Notes: generated by a model not told the origin, from the letters alone. DNA of 60,810 nt from JAISST01 sp050434145 (GCF_050434145.1 NZ_JBNPVX010000016.1:1-60810); one strand, 5' to 3'. Shown: positions 18,203 to 27,345, numbered from the stretch's first letter. A program made the numbers and translations.

Positions 18203-19294
18203 ATGGACATTTCTATGGAGTTAGCTCTTAATATTTTAAACAAAATGAAAGAAATAATAAAGCAAGATTTAAATTTCATTAATAAAAATGGAATAATTGT
18301 CGCTAGTACTGATCCAGAAAGAATTGGTAATTATCATGAGGCTGCACTGAAATGTATCCAAACAAAATCTCCTTTAATAATAAATAATAATGACGAATTT
18401 AAAGGGAGTAAAAAAGGAATTAATATGCCTATTTATTTTAAGAATACTATTATAGGTGTTATTGGAATTACTGGTGACAAGAATGAAGTAGAAAAATTTG
18501 GTAAAATAATAAAAATGATGACCGAAATTCTTGTGAAAGAAGCTTGGTTAAAAGATCTAGATATACGAACAAAAGAACTAAATAGAGCGTTTATAGAAAG
18601 AATTGTTCTTGGATATGATTATGACCTTTTTCCTACTTCTAATATTCTTTTCCCATATTCTGTAGTAGTAGGTAAACTAGCTAACAATACTCCATTCATT
18701 GTCAACGAAAAAATTTATGATATACTTAAAAATGTTCTTTCTTTTGATCAAAATAGTATCTTTACCATTTCTAGAAATGAAATTATTATTCTATATCATT
18801 TTGAAAAAAAAGAAGATGTTTATAAAAATATTGGTATTCTTAAGGATAAACTTTTTAGAAAGTTAAAACTTAATTTTAGTTTTGGAATTGGTTCTGTTGC
18901 AGAAGAATATTCTACTTTAAAGGCATCATATAACTCTGCTAAAGAAATACTAAATTTCATTCTGAAATTTTCTTCCAAGAGACAAATTATTCAGTATGAT
19001 GATATTGGAATTGAGTTCTTATTCTTGAATTTAGATAAAAATGATATTAGTAATTTTAAAAATAAAATCCTTGTTAACTTTACTCCTGAAGAAATAAAGG
19101 AATTTTCAAAAATACTATTAGTTTATGAAGAAAATGATGGTAGTATTTCAAAAGTTTCTGAAGAATTATTTATGCATAAAAATACACTACAATACAAATT
19201 AAACAAAATCAAACAGCTAAGTGGATATGATCCACGTCTTTTAAAAGATTTTGTTATACTCAGCTTAGCATTTAGACTAAGCACAGAAATATAA
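18203..19294 (+). CDS. cdaR: CdaR-type sugar diacid regulator
   Basis: The 363-residue product has an N-terminal sugar-diacid-recognition domain (about residues 1-135, including NKNGIIVASTDPERIGNYHEAA) and a C-terminal PucR-type helix-turn-helix (SKVSEELFMHKNTLQYKLNKI, about 313-333). In enterobacteria CdaR activates the glucarate, galactarate and glycerate genes in response to these diacids. Here it lies divergent from garR and upstream of the transporter, so the same role is expected. Start follows GGAGG. It is monocistronic, with a terminator directly behind. Confidence 0.9.
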   Translation: MDISMELALNILNKMKEIIKQDLNFINKNGIIVASTDPERIGNYHEAALKCIQTKSPLIINNNDEFKGSKKGINMPIYFKNTIIGVIGITGDKNEVEKFGKIIKMMTEILVKEAWLKDLDIRTKELNRAFIERIVLGYDYDLFPTSNILFPYSVVVGKLANNTPFIVNEKIYDILKNVLSFDQNSIFTISRNEIIILYHFEKKEDVYKNIGILKDKLFRKLKLNFSFGIGSVAEEYSTLKASYNSAKEILNFILKFSSKRQIIQYDDIGIEFLFLNLDKNDISNFKNKILVNFTPEEIKEFSKILLVYEENDGSISKVSEELFMHKNTLQYKLNKIKQLSGYDPRLLKDFVILSLAFRLSTEI

Positions 19295-19305
19295 AAATAA
19301 TTTTG

Positions 19306-19338
19306 AAATCCATCTTAACTTAAAATTAAGGTGGATTT
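19306..19338 (+). terminator. Terminator of cdaR
   Basis: A 13-bp stem (aaatccatcttaa against ttaaggtggattt, one G-T pair) with a 7-nt loop is followed by TTTTTGT, 12 bases after the cdaR stop codon. Confidence 0.75.
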
Positions 19339-19368
19339 TTTTGTATTTTCTAATTTTATTTTGATTTG

Positions 19369-19448
19369 TATGTTATAGGTAACATATAAATTCAAAAAAA
19401 TATGTTACAGGTAACATATAAAAATAAAAAAAATAATGATATTATAAT
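19369..19448 (+). promoter_or_regulatory. Paired CdaR-type operators and -10 box of the transporter gene
   Basis: TATGTTATAGGTAACATA (19369-19386) and TATGTTACAGGTAACATA (19401-19418) are 32 bases apart. A TATAAT (19443-19448) without a matching -35 follows. With a start site near 19455 the palindromes centre near -45 and -77, as expected for activation. The remaining bases to the gene (a leader of about 150 bases) are AT-rich without other recognisable features. Confidence 0.65.
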
Positions 19449-19606
19449 TTATTCATTCTAAAATAGTTTATTTTGTTTCAATCATTCTACTTTTTTTCGT
19501 TTATGGTAAAGATAATTATATAAATATTAGAAAATATTTATTCGAAAATGAATTCAGTTTTCAAAAATATTAATTATTTTAATTTTTATATACAAGGAGG
19601 AATTTA

Positions 19607-21007
19607 ATGGAAACAACAGTAAGTAGTGCACAAATGTTAATAGGACTTGCAGTGGGAATCATATTATTAATAGTATTATCATTAAAAACAAAAGTACACA
19701 CTTTTATTGCATTAATTATTGCAACAATAGTTACTGGTTTAATTGGTGGTATGAAAGTACCATTCATAATGTCAACAATAACTAAAGGATTTGGGAACAC
19801 TCTAGGAAGTACTGGAATAATTATCGGATTAGGAGTAATGATGGGAATTATTTTGGAAAAATCTGGAGCAGCAGAACAGATGGCCTTTACTATAATCAAA
19901 TTTATTGGTAGAAATAAAGAAGAATGGGCTCTAGGACTTACTGGATATATTGTTTCAATTCCTGTTTTTTCTGACTCAGCATTGGTTATATTGACTCCAA
20001 TTGCAAAAGGACTTTCAAAATTAAGTGGTAAATCTGTGGTTGGATTAGGATTAGCACTAGCTACTGGTTTACAACTTACTCACGTATTTGTTCCACCTAC
20101 ACCTGGTCCTCTGACTGTAGCTGGAATCCTAGGAGTAGATGTTGGTGTTATGATAATGGCAGGAATTGTATGTACTATACCAGTGTATTTTGTTTCTATG
20201 TTATATTGTAAATGGTTAGGAAGAAAAATTTATCAAATACCAGCAGATAACCCTGAACCTGGAGAAAAAGAGTTTATTCGTTCTGAGTATAAAAAAGAGT
20301 TTTTAAAATCTATTGAAAATATTGAAGAAATTCATAAAAGTAAAAAATTACCATCTGTATTATTATCATTTGCGCCAGTTCTTGTACCATTGTTGCTAAT
20401 ATTCTCAAATACTATTGCTGGTTTCATTAAGATGCAAGGAAGTTTTTATAAAGTTATACAATTAATTGGTCATCCAATTGTTGCTCTTATCATTGGTACA
20501 TTAATTTCTATATATGGATTAGGTGCAAAATTGACAAAAAAAGAATGTAATGATGCAATGTCAGAGGCAATTGAATCAACTGGTATGATTATGCTTATTA
20601 CTGGTGCTGGTGGTTCTTTAGGTTTTGTAGTTAGAGAGTCAGGAATTGGCAAAGCACTTGGTGAAGCAGTTATTAATATTGGAATTCCTGGATTATTAAT
20701 CCCATTTATTATTGCAGCTCTTATGAGAATTGCTTTAGGATCAGCTACTGTTGCTTTGACCACTGCTGCTACACTTACTGCCCCTTTACTAACTCAACTT
20801 GGAATTCATCCAGTTTTGGCTGCAATGTCAACATGTGCTGGTGGAGTAGCATTTAGTTATTTCAATGACAGTGGATTCTGGGTATTTAATGGTCTTTATG
20901 GCCTTAGTGATATTAAGGATCAATTCTGGGCTAAGACTATGATTTCGTTTATTGGTTCTGGAACTGCATTGGTCGTCGTGCTAATTGGTAGTTTATTTAT
21001 AAAATAG
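19607..21007 (+). CDS. GntP-family sugar-acid:proton symporter
   Basis: The 466-residue integral membrane protein has about a dozen hydrophobic segments and GntP-family features: GFGNTLGSTGIIIGLGVMMG, IPVFSDSALVILTPIAKGLS, THVFVPPTPGPLTVAGILGV and a C-terminal GSATVALTTAATLTAPLL. The family imports gluconate and related sugar acids. Because its promoter carries the same operators as the garR operon, glucarate, galactarate or glycerate is the likely cargo. This differs from enterobacterial clusters, where an MFS carrier (GudP/GarP) does this job. Start follows AAGGAGG. Confidence 0.88.
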   Translation: METTVSSAQMLIGLAVGIILLIVLSLKTKVHTFIALIIATIVTGLIGGMKVPFIMSTITKGFGNTLGSTGIIIGLGVMMGIILEKSGAAEQMAFTIIKFIGRNKEEWALGLTGYIVSIPVFSDSALVILTPIAKGLSKLSGKSVVGLGLALATGLQLTHVFVPPTPGPLTVAGILGVDVGVMIMAGIVCTIPVYFVSMLYCKWLGRKIYQIPADNPEPGEKEFIRSEYKKEFLKSIENIEEIHKSKKLPSVLLSFAPVLVPLLLIFSNTIAGFIKMQGSFYKVIQLIGHPIVALIIGTLISIYGLGAKLTKKECNDAMSEAIESTGMIMLITGAGGSLGFVVRESGIGKALGEAVINIGIPGLLIPFIIAALMRIALGSATVALTTAATLTAPLLTQLGIHPVLAAMSTCAGGVAFSYFNDSGFWVFNGLYGLSDIKDQFWAKTMISFIGSGTALVVVLIGSLFIK

Positions 21008-21008
21008 A

Positions 21009-21048
21009 CAATAGGCTATAAACAGAATTATTTGTTTATAGCCTATTG
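21009..21048 (+). terminator. Stem-loop after the transporter gene
   Basis: A perfect 16-bp inverted repeat (caataggctataaaca at 21009-21024, its complement at 21033-21048) lies two bases past the stop codon. The following sequence is only moderately T-rich. Confidence 0.6.
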
Positions 21049-21072
21049 TAATGTTTGTATAATTTTAACATA

Positions 21073-21103
21073 AAAATAGGAAGACTTTACATCCTCCTAT
21101 TTT
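21073..21103 (-). terminator. Terminator of rubrerythrin
   Basis: The stem AAAATAGGA/TCCTATTTT with a 13-nt loop is followed on the minus strand by TTAT, 40 bases after the rubrerythrin stop codon. Confidence 0.5.
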
Positions 21104-21143
21104 ATAACACATATAACATAAATTAAATTAGTAGCTCAAAGCA

Positions 21144-21686
21144 TTAGTAATTTTCAGACAATTCTTGAAAATAAGCTTGTGGATGATCACATACAGGGCA
21201 TTTGCTTGGAGCATTTTCTCCTTCATGGATATGCCCACAATTATCACAAATCCAATAAATTTTTTCAGATTTTTTGAATACTAAGTCTTTTTCTAAATTT
21301 TGGATTAATTTTCTGTATCTTTCTTCATGGTGTTTTTCTATTTTCCCTACACCTTCAAATAAAAAAGCTATTTTATCAAATCCTTCTTCTTTAGCTTCTT
21401 TTGCAAATGTAGCATACATATCTGTCCATTCATAGTTTTCTCCACCTGCTGCATCTTCTAAATTAGTCAATGTAGTAGGAATATCTCCACCATGTAGTAA
21501 TTTGAACCATATTTTCGCATGTTCTTTTTCATTTCTTGATGTTTCTTCAAATATACTTCCTATTTGTACATATCCTTCTTTTTTTGCTTTAGATGCATAG
21601 TATCCATATTTTATACTTGCTTGAGACTCACCTGCAAATGCTGACATAAGATTTTTCTCTGTTTTTGTTCCTTTCAATTCTTTCAT
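21144..21686 (-). CDS. rbr: Rubrerythrin
   Basis: This 180-residue non-haem di-iron protein reduces hydrogen peroxide and is a standard oxygen defence of anaerobes. The N-terminal ferritin-like four-helix domain has the di-iron ligands in AFAGESQASIKY, EETSRNEKEH and GVGKIEKHHEERY. The C-terminal rubredoxin-like domain has ICDNCGH and CPVCDHP, the Fe(Cys)4 site. Domain order is that of classical rubrerythrin. Start follows AGGAGG, itself immediately downstream of MITE-like repeat copy B. Confidence 0.95.
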   Translation of the reverse strand: MKELKGTKTEKNLMSAFAGESQASIKYGYYASKAKKEGYVQIGSIFEETSRNEKEHAKIWFKLLHGGDIPTTLTNLEDAAGGENYEWTDMYATFAKEAKEEGFDKIAFLFEGVGKIEKHHEERYRKLIQNLEKDLVFKKSEKIYWICDNCGHIHEGENAPSKCPVCDHPQAYFQELSENY

Positions 21687-21715
21687 AATTTTCCTCCTAA
21701 AAATAAATTTCTAAT

Positions 21716-21898
21716 TAAGCTGTTACAAAACTATTTTTAATCTTGCAAAATTCATACTTTTATTATTCTTTTAATTCTTCTTTTCATCCAGCCTCGCTAT
21801 GATCGGCTGCTGTCTGGAGCAAGCCCCAAAAGATTTATTTGTATAACAAATTTTGTAAAAATAATAAAGAAAAATTTGTATTTCGTAACTGCTCAATG
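21716..21898 (-). repeat. MITE-like leader repeat, copy B
   Basis: This 183-bp element shares its ends with copy A: TAAGCTGTTACAAAACTA on the left, TGAGCAGTTACGAAATAC read inwards from the right. The core hairpin CAGCCTCGCTATGATCGGCT and CCCCAAAAGATTTATTTGTAT are also shared. AATTTCTAAT occurs on both flanks (21706-21715 and 21899-21908), as expected for a target-site duplication. It sits directly upstream of the rubrerythrin ribosome binding site. The rest of the gap (21909-22233) is AT-rich with no recognisable gene. Confidence 0.75.
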
Positions 21899-22233
21899 AA
21901 TTTCTAATATTAAAGTGAATTTTATATTAAAATGCATTCTCATAAATATTTTGTAATGACAAATATTTCTAAATATAAAATTTATTATATCAAAATACTG
22001 TTATCAAATTGCATTTGTAATCGTTACAAATATAATAACACAACATTTCATATATGTCAATTTATTTTTTTGATTTTTAAAAATACTTTTCTTTTTTATA
22101 TAGAATTTTGCCAAAAGGCTTAACTAAATATTTATATACCATTTTAATTATTATATTGAAATATAGGTAGAAATTTTTTCTAAAAACTAGTATAATCTAT
22201 ATAGGTAAAAATAATATTTGAAAGGAAGTATCT

Positions 22234-23010
22234 ATGAAAATATCTATTTTAGGTAGTGGCAGTAGCGGCAACTCTATTTTTGTAGAAGAAAATAATAGTA
22301 AAATACTAATTGATGCTGGTTTTAGTTGTAAAAAAATTGAAGAAAAATTAAACTCTATTGGAGAAGAACTTGAAGACATTGATGCTCTTCTCATTACCCA
22401 TGAACATACTGACCATATTTTAGGGGCTGGAATAATTTCAAGAAAATATGATATTCCACTATACATTACAGAGGAGAGTTACTTGGTTGGGCAAAAAAAG
22501 TTAGGTAAAATAGAAAGCCATAATCTTAAATTTATTAAGGGTAATTTTATCATAAATGATAACATTAAGGCGATACCATTTGATGTAATGCATGATGCTG
22601 AAAGAACTATTGGTTTTCGCTTAGAATCCAAAGATTACAAAAAAATAGCTATTTCCACTGATATCGGTTACATCAGTAATCTTGTAAGAGAAGCTTTCAA
22701 AGATGTGGATGTAATGGTCATTGAAAGTAATTATGACTACAATATGCTCATGAATTGTTGTTACCCTTTTGACTTGAAAGCAAGGATAAAAAGCAACAAT
22801 GGTCATTTATCAAATAATTCTGCTGTAAAATTTATAAAGGATATACACTCTTCAAAACTAAAAAAGGCTTTTTTAGCTCATATTAGTAAAGATAGTAACA
22901 CTTATAACATGGCTAGAGAAACATTGGAAAGAGAGTTGTTTGAAAGCAATATAAAATTGGACTTTGAAGTAGCACTACAAGATTTTTCTAGTACAATATG
23001 TGAATTTTAA
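22234..23010 (+). CDS. MBL-fold metallo-hydrolase (WalJ/YycJ-like)
   Basis: The 258-residue product begins MKISILGSGSSGNSIFVE and has the metallo-beta-lactamase metal motif THEHTDH (about residues 57-63) followed by the usual downstream histidines (HDAERTIGF, NGHLSNNSA). The N-terminus and spacing match the WalJ/YycJ group, putative phosphodiesterases or nucleases linked to cell-wall homeostasis and DNA metabolism in Gram-positives. It leads a short plus-strand run with the UDG-like protein, 5-FTHF cyclo-ligase and yebC. Confidence 0.85.
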   Translation: MKISILGSGSSGNSIFVEENNSKILIDAGFSCKKIEEKLNSIGEELEDIDALLITHEHTDHILGAGIISRKYDIPLYITEESYLVGQKKLGKIESHNLKFIKGNFIINDNIKAIPFDVMHDAERTIGFRLESKDYKKIAISTDIGYISNLVREAFKDVDVMVIESNYDYNMLMNCCYPFDLKARIKSNNGHLSNNSAVKFIKDIHSSKLKKAFLAHISKDSNTYNMARETLERELFESNIKLDFEVALQDFSSTICEF

Positions 23011-23035
23011 CAATAAAATATAAAGGTGAAATAAA

Positions 23036-23632
23036 ATGGAAAATATGAATGATTTTTGGGAAGACTTAATTTTTGAATTAGATAATATAAAAAACCCGAT
23101 TATCACCAATGGTGATGATGAATTATTAATAGGAGCTAGCAATCGTAATGGCAGGATTTTATTTATAGGTGATGATCCTGAACTATATGAAAATGAAGAT
23201 TTAAAAGTTACTTCTGGATCTAGTGGAGAATTTTTAATTAAATTATGTGACATTGAAGAAATAAAACCTGATGAATATTATATTACAACGTTGACTAAAA
23301 GAAATTGCAAATATAGAGATTTTTTATCTAATGAACAGGCAAAACTAAAAGAATTGCTTGATATGCAAATTGCGCTTATCAACCCACAAATAGTCGTTGC
23401 TCTTGGTTCTGAAGTAGCAAATATATTATGTGGAAAAGATATTGACTTTAACAAAACTAGAAGTAATTTTTCTTCTTGGTTAGGCGATACTAAAATGTTT
23501 GTTACATATGATGTTAACTTTGTTAAAAAATCTAGAAATGATAGCGGAAAAAAATCCAAAGTTGCTATGGAATTTTTAAAGGATATCAGACTTTTAAAAT
23601 TAGAATTGGATAGGTTAAATGAAAGAGCATAA
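23036..23632 (+). CDS. Divergent uracil-DNA-glycosylase-fold protein
   Basis: The 198-residue protein aligns by eye with family 4-type uracil-DNA glycosylases over three landmarks: ILFIGDDPELYENED (in place of the GEAPG motif), SSGEFLIKLCDIEEIKPDEY then YITTLTKRN, and INPQIVVALGSEVANIL. The HPS catalytic motif is replaced by YDVNFVKKS, and the four cysteines of the iron-sulfur cluster are not present as a set. It is therefore probably either inactive as a classical UDG or has another substrate. It overlaps the next gene by 14 bases. Start follows AAGGTGA. Confidence 0.6.
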   Translation: MENMNDFWEDLIFELDNIKNPIITNGDDELLIGASNRNGRILFIGDDPELYENEDLKVTSGSSGEFLIKLCDIEEIKPDEYYITTLTKRNCKYRDFLSNEQAKLKELLDMQIALINPQIVVALGSEVANILCGKDIDFNKTRSNFSSWLGDTKMFVTYDVNFVKKSRNDSGKKSKVAMEFLKDIRLLKLELDRLNERA

Positions 23633-24200
23633 AAGTAAAGAAGAACTCCGAAATTATTATAAAAATGAAAGAGATTTTCTTAATACTAATTTTGTAGATA
23701 AATCTAGTGAAATAATTTTTCATTCTTTGATTAACTTTTTGAAAAATTTTTCTAATTTTAATACAATAATGAGTTATGTGAGTTTTAGAAATGAAGTAAA
23801 AACTAATAAAATAAATGATTATCTCATTAACACAGGAGCAACTCTTGTTTTACCAAAAATTTCAAATGATACACTATTTCCCATTGAAACAAATAATCTT
23901 GATGATTTTGTTATCAGCAAATTTGGGATCAAGGAACCCATAGGTAAAATTTTTGATAAAAAGATTGATATTATCATCGTTCCAGGAATTGTTTTTGATA
24001 AGAATGGTAATAGAATAGGATTTGGTAAAGGATATTATGACAAATTCCTTCAAAAACATAATGGATATAAAATAGCAATATCCTTTGATTTACAGGTAGT
24101 AGATTCCATTCCAAGTGAAATTTTTGATGAAAAAGTTGATTTAATTATAACAGAAAAAAAAATTTATAATATAAATACGTTTTCTATAAATAAAATATAA
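23619..24200 (+). CDS. 5-formyltetrahydrofolate cyclo-ligase
   Basis: This 193-residue enzyme converts 5-formyl-THF to 5,10-methenyl-THF with ATP. The basic N-terminus (KEELRNYYKNER), the region DIIIVPGIVFDKNGNRIGFG and the diagnostic GKGYYDKFL near residue 140 identify the family, and the length fits. The start lies inside the end of the preceding gene, indicating translational coupling. Confidence 0.9.
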   Translation: MKEHKSKEELRNYYKNERDFLNTNFVDKSSEIIFHSLINFLKNFSNFNTIMSYVSFRNEVKTNKINDYLINTGATLVLPKISNDTLFPIETNNLDDFVISKFGIKEPIGKIFDKKIDIIIVPGIVFDKNGNRIGFGKGYYDKFLQKHNGYKIAISFDLQVVDSIPSEIFDEKVDLIITEKKIYNINTFSINKI

Positions 24201-24228
24201 ATTAAAACACATTATTAGGAGGTAGTTC

Positions 24229-24978
24229 GTGTCTGGACATAGCAAATGGAATAATATTAAACATAGGAAAGGGGCTCAAGACAAGAAAAGAGCTCAGCTT
24301 TTCACTAAATTAGGAAGAGAGATTACTGTTGCTGCAAAAGAAGGTGGAGGTGATCCAGAATTTAATCCTAGACTTCGTCTTGCTATTGATAAAGCAAAAG
24401 CTAGTAACATGCCAAAAGATCCATTAGAAAGAGCCATAAAAAAGGGTACTGGTGAATTGGATGGTGTTGACTATACAGAATTAGTTTATGAAGGTTATGG
24501 GCCTGCAGGTACTGCATTTATTGTTAATACATTAACTGACAATAAAAATAGAACTGCTTCTGAAGTTCGTTCTACTTTTTCTAAAAAAGGTGGAAATTTA
24601 GGTACTGATGGTGCTGTTGCTTGGATGTTTAAGAAACAAGGTGTAATTTCTTTCAAAAAAAATGACATTGATCCTGATGAATTTATGATGTTTGCACTAG
24701 AATCTGGTGCTGAGGATGTCATAGAAAATGATGATGAGTTTCAAGTTATTACTGGTTTTGGAGAATTTCAAAATGTATTAGATAAATTAAAAGAAAGCAA
24801 TTATAAATATGAAACTGCTGAAATAGAAATGAATGCAGAAAATACTATAGAAATTGTTGATCTAGATACAGCAAAAACTGTGATGGCACTATATGATGCC
24901 TTAGATGAATTGGATGACACTCAAGAGGTATTTTCTAATTTTGATATATCTGATGAAATATTGGAACAATTAAATTAA
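24229..24978 (+). CDS. yebC: YebC/PmpR-family protein
   Basis: The 249-residue product begins SGHSKWNNIKHRKGAQDKKR, the family signature, and contains GYGPAGTAFIVNTLTDNKNRT and GGNLGTDGAVAWMF. The family has been described as transcriptional regulators and more recently as factors that relieve ribosome stalling at difficult sequences such as polyproline, an activity related to that of EF-P at 51 kb. It starts with GTG (24229) preceded by AGGAGG. Confidence 0.95.
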   Translation: MSGHSKWNNIKHRKGAQDKKRAQLFTKLGREITVAAKEGGGDPEFNPRLRLAIDKAKASNMPKDPLERAIKKGTGELDGVDYTELVYEGYGPAGTAFIVNTLTDNKNRTASEVRSTFSKKGGNLGTDGAVAWMFKKQGVISFKKNDIDPDEFMMFALESGAEDVIENDDEFQVITGFGEFQNVLDKLKESNYKYETAEIEMNAENTIEIVDLDTAKTVMALYDALDELDDTQEVFSNFDISDEILEQLN

Positions 24979-24990
24979 ATAACTTATTTT

Positions 24991-25017
24991 AAAATCCCAA
25001 CATATTTTTGGGATTTT
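24991..25017 (+). terminator. Terminator of yebC
   Basis: The perfect stem aaaatccca/tgggatttt with a 9-nt loop runs into TTTTTTT, 13 bases after the yebC stop codon. It ends the plus-strand run. Confidence 0.85.
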
Positions 25018-25147
25018 TTTATTTAAAATATGTAAAATTTAAGCACTGATTAGTTAATTATCAATCAAATTTTTCTATATACATGGATATTTAAATATGG
25101 TATAATTCATTATAGTAAATAAAGAATATATTCCAAGGAGAGATAAT

Positions 25148-26071
25148 ATGAATGATATTATTTTTAAAGATGAAAATAATAAGAAATTTTCTTTAGATGG
25201 AAAAATTAATGAATTATATGAAAAAATTAAATCTTATGAGTCTTTTTTGAAGGTCAAAATAGATAATGATACAGAAGAGATTGAAAAACAATATTCTGAC
25301 CTTATTGAATCAATGAAAAAAAGTGTAGAGCAATTGAAAGTAAAACAATTATCTCCAAATAAAAAACTAGAACAAATGCAGATAAAGTTAGATATCTCTG
25401 AGTTAAATACTGCTCTTCAATTAAAAGAAATAGAAAAAGAAGATGAATTAGAGAATGCTAAAGAAGCATTTCAAAAAAAGCAAGAAACTCACAATATTAA
25501 TATTGAAAAAAGAAAAGATGAAATTATAGAATTTGCAAAATCTTGTTCACAAGTTATTGAAAAAGTAATCAAATCCGATGAAAGTGAATTTCTCAAAAAT
25601 AAAAACTTAGAAAATTGGATATCCACTCTAGATGATAATTGGAAAAGTATTAGAGAGCGTTATGTTGATATGATTGATAATGAGAGAAAAAGTATTAAAA
25701 TTTTTTCTTTGAGATTGGAAGAATTAAATACACAAAAAGGTAGTATTACTAATGAATTAGAGAAAGCCGAAAAAGAGAAAAAATTTTTAGAAGAAAAAAT
25801 TCAATTAGAGATAATTGATGGTGATGCCAGCATTCTTATTGAAAGTGAAAATAAAAAAATCGAGGAATCTCACAAGAAAATCAATAAAATAGAACGTGAT
25901 ATAAAGAAAATTTCTATCCAAAGAGATGCTGCTAAAGAAAAAATTGATATTATTAAAACAATGATTGATGAAATCATTGAAGAAATTTTAATCACCAAAT
26001 TTAAAGATGCCGGAATTATTGTTCCTGATTTTATAAAATCAATAAAATATTTTGGAAACAATCAAATTTAA
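25148..26071 (+). CDS. Cytoplasmic coiled-coil protein, unknown function
   Basis: I do not recognise a family. The 307-residue product is charged and almost entirely helical, with long heptad-like stretches (about residues 40-120 and 180-270) rich in Glu, Lys, Ile and Leu. It has no signal peptide or membrane segment. The last 20 residues (GIIVPDFIKSIKYFGNNQI) are less charged. It starts after AAGGAGAG and is followed by three other uncharacterised small genes on the same strand. Confidence 0.7.
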   Translation: MNDIIFKDENNKKFSLDGKINELYEKIKSYESFLKVKIDNDTEEIEKQYSDLIESMKKSVEQLKVKQLSPNKKLEQMQIKLDISELNTALQLKEIEKEDELENAKEAFQKKQETHNINIEKRKDEIIEFAKSCSQVIEKVIKSDESEFLKNKNLENWISTLDDNWKSIRERYVDMIDNERKSIKIFSLRLEELNTQKGSITNELEKAEKEKKFLEEKIQLEIIDGDASILIESENKKIEESHKKINKIERDIKKISIQRDAAKEKIDIIKTMIDEIIEEILITKFKDAGIIVPDFIKSIKYFGNNQI

Positions 26072-26213
26072 AAATATATAATTGGTCTGGCGAATATGGC
26101 TAGACTAATTTTATTATATATCTTTTATTTAACACTTTATTTAGTTATTTCATTCAATTATATTATTTATTTAAATAAAAAACTTAAAGACAAGTAATTT
26201 TTCAGGAGTAAGA

Positions 26214-26714
26214 ATGAATTTTAAACCATTATTAAAAGAAAATAAAATATATGTTATTTCTTTAATTGGCTATGTTCTATTTCAATTATTATCTCTTATA
26301 ATAAAATTTCCTTTTATTCTTTTTATGTATTTTTCATTATTTGGGGTATCTATTGGTTCTGGTATTACTAACATAAACAGAAATTATAAACTACATAATT
26401 CATTTAAGACTTTATGGATAAATATACTACTATCTTTCATTGCAAATTTGGCATTAACTTTAATATACATTCCTACTTTAATATTAAATCCAAAAGTGAA
26501 TTGGACTCTCTTAGATGGTCGAAAAGAAATGGATCCAATCATTCTACTTGCTGCTTTTCCAAGCATATTTTTTTTAATTTCTGTTATTACATTTATTATT
26601 GCTAGTATTCTGATTATAATTTTTAAAAAGAATCGCACTATTGAAAAACAAAACAAAGCTCTTTCACAAAACAAGAAAAAATTAAAAGAAAAATCAAAAA
26701 TTAAAAGAAGATAA
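26214..26714 (+). CDS. Small integral membrane protein, unknown function
   Basis: The 166-residue product has four hydrophobic segments (about 12-30, 33-50, 66-88, 106-137) and a very basic, lysine-rich cytoplasmic tail (KNRTIEKQNKALSQNKKKLK). No family is recognised. Start follows CAGGAG. The next gene begins 18 bases later, so the two are probably cotranscribed. Confidence 0.65.
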   Translation: MNFKPLLKENKIYVISLIGYVLFQLLSLIIKFPFILFMYFSLFGVSIGSGITNINRNYKLHNSFKTLWINILLSFIANLALTLIYIPTLILNPKVNWTLLDGRKEMDPIILLAAFPSIFFLISVITFIIASILIIIFKKNRTIEKQNKALSQNKKKLKEKSKIKRR

Positions 26715-26731
26715 TCTTAAAAGGAGATTTT

Positions 26732-27280
26732 ATGTTAACTCTTGATATTGATGAAATAATTGTTTCTCTTTCTATTATTCTCAAAACAGATCAAAATAAG
26801 TTTGAAAATTTGTCAAAAGAAAAAGCTTCTGATATTTCTGTAAGTGACTTGCCATATCTAAAAAGTAAATTACATGATCCTCCTGAATTAACATTGAATT
26901 TGAAAAATTTCAAATTGGGACTTGGAGAGTGGTTAGCTATGTGCCAGTATGCCATCTTTGAGCTATTATACAATACCTACGACTATTCTTTACCAATCAT
27001 TAAAGACATTGCCTTTGGTCCCTATGATTGGACCCAGGCTACAGCACTTGAGGTTCTTTGCAGACTTTATGTGAATGGAAAAATTTCAGAAAGTATTTTA
27101 ATAGATATAAATAAAAAACTTTCTGATATGCAATATGAAACACATCTATACTTTAGTAGGGCTCTTTTACTTCGAGTGGAAACAGACAAAAAATATGAGG
27201 ATATTTTAAAAAAATTAGATAATAAAAATTTTAAAAAGGCTCTATTAGAGATTCAAAAAGATCTTTTGGAAAATATATAA
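26732..27280 (+). CDS. Helical cytoplasmic protein, unknown function
   Basis: The 182-residue product is predicted mainly helical, with short repeats resembling HEAT-type helices (IIKDIAFGPYDWTQATALEVLCRLYVNG). It has no signal or membrane segment. Small helical proteins of this kind are often immunity or adaptor proteins, but nothing in the sequence proves it. AAAGGAG precedes the ATG. Confidence 0.6.
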   Translation: MLTLDIDEIIVSLSIILKTDQNKFENLSKEKASDISVSDLPYLKSKLHDPPELTLNLKNFKLGLGEWLAMCQYAIFELLYNTYDYSLPIIKDIAFGPYDWTQATALEVLCRLYVNGKISESILIDINKKLSDMQYETHLYFSRALLLRVETDKKYEDILKKLDNKNFKKALLEIQKDLLENI

Positions 27281-27345
27281 AAAAATTAAGTGAAGATAAT
27301 ATATTTATTATATAATAATATTCATATAAAAATCAGGAGATAATA

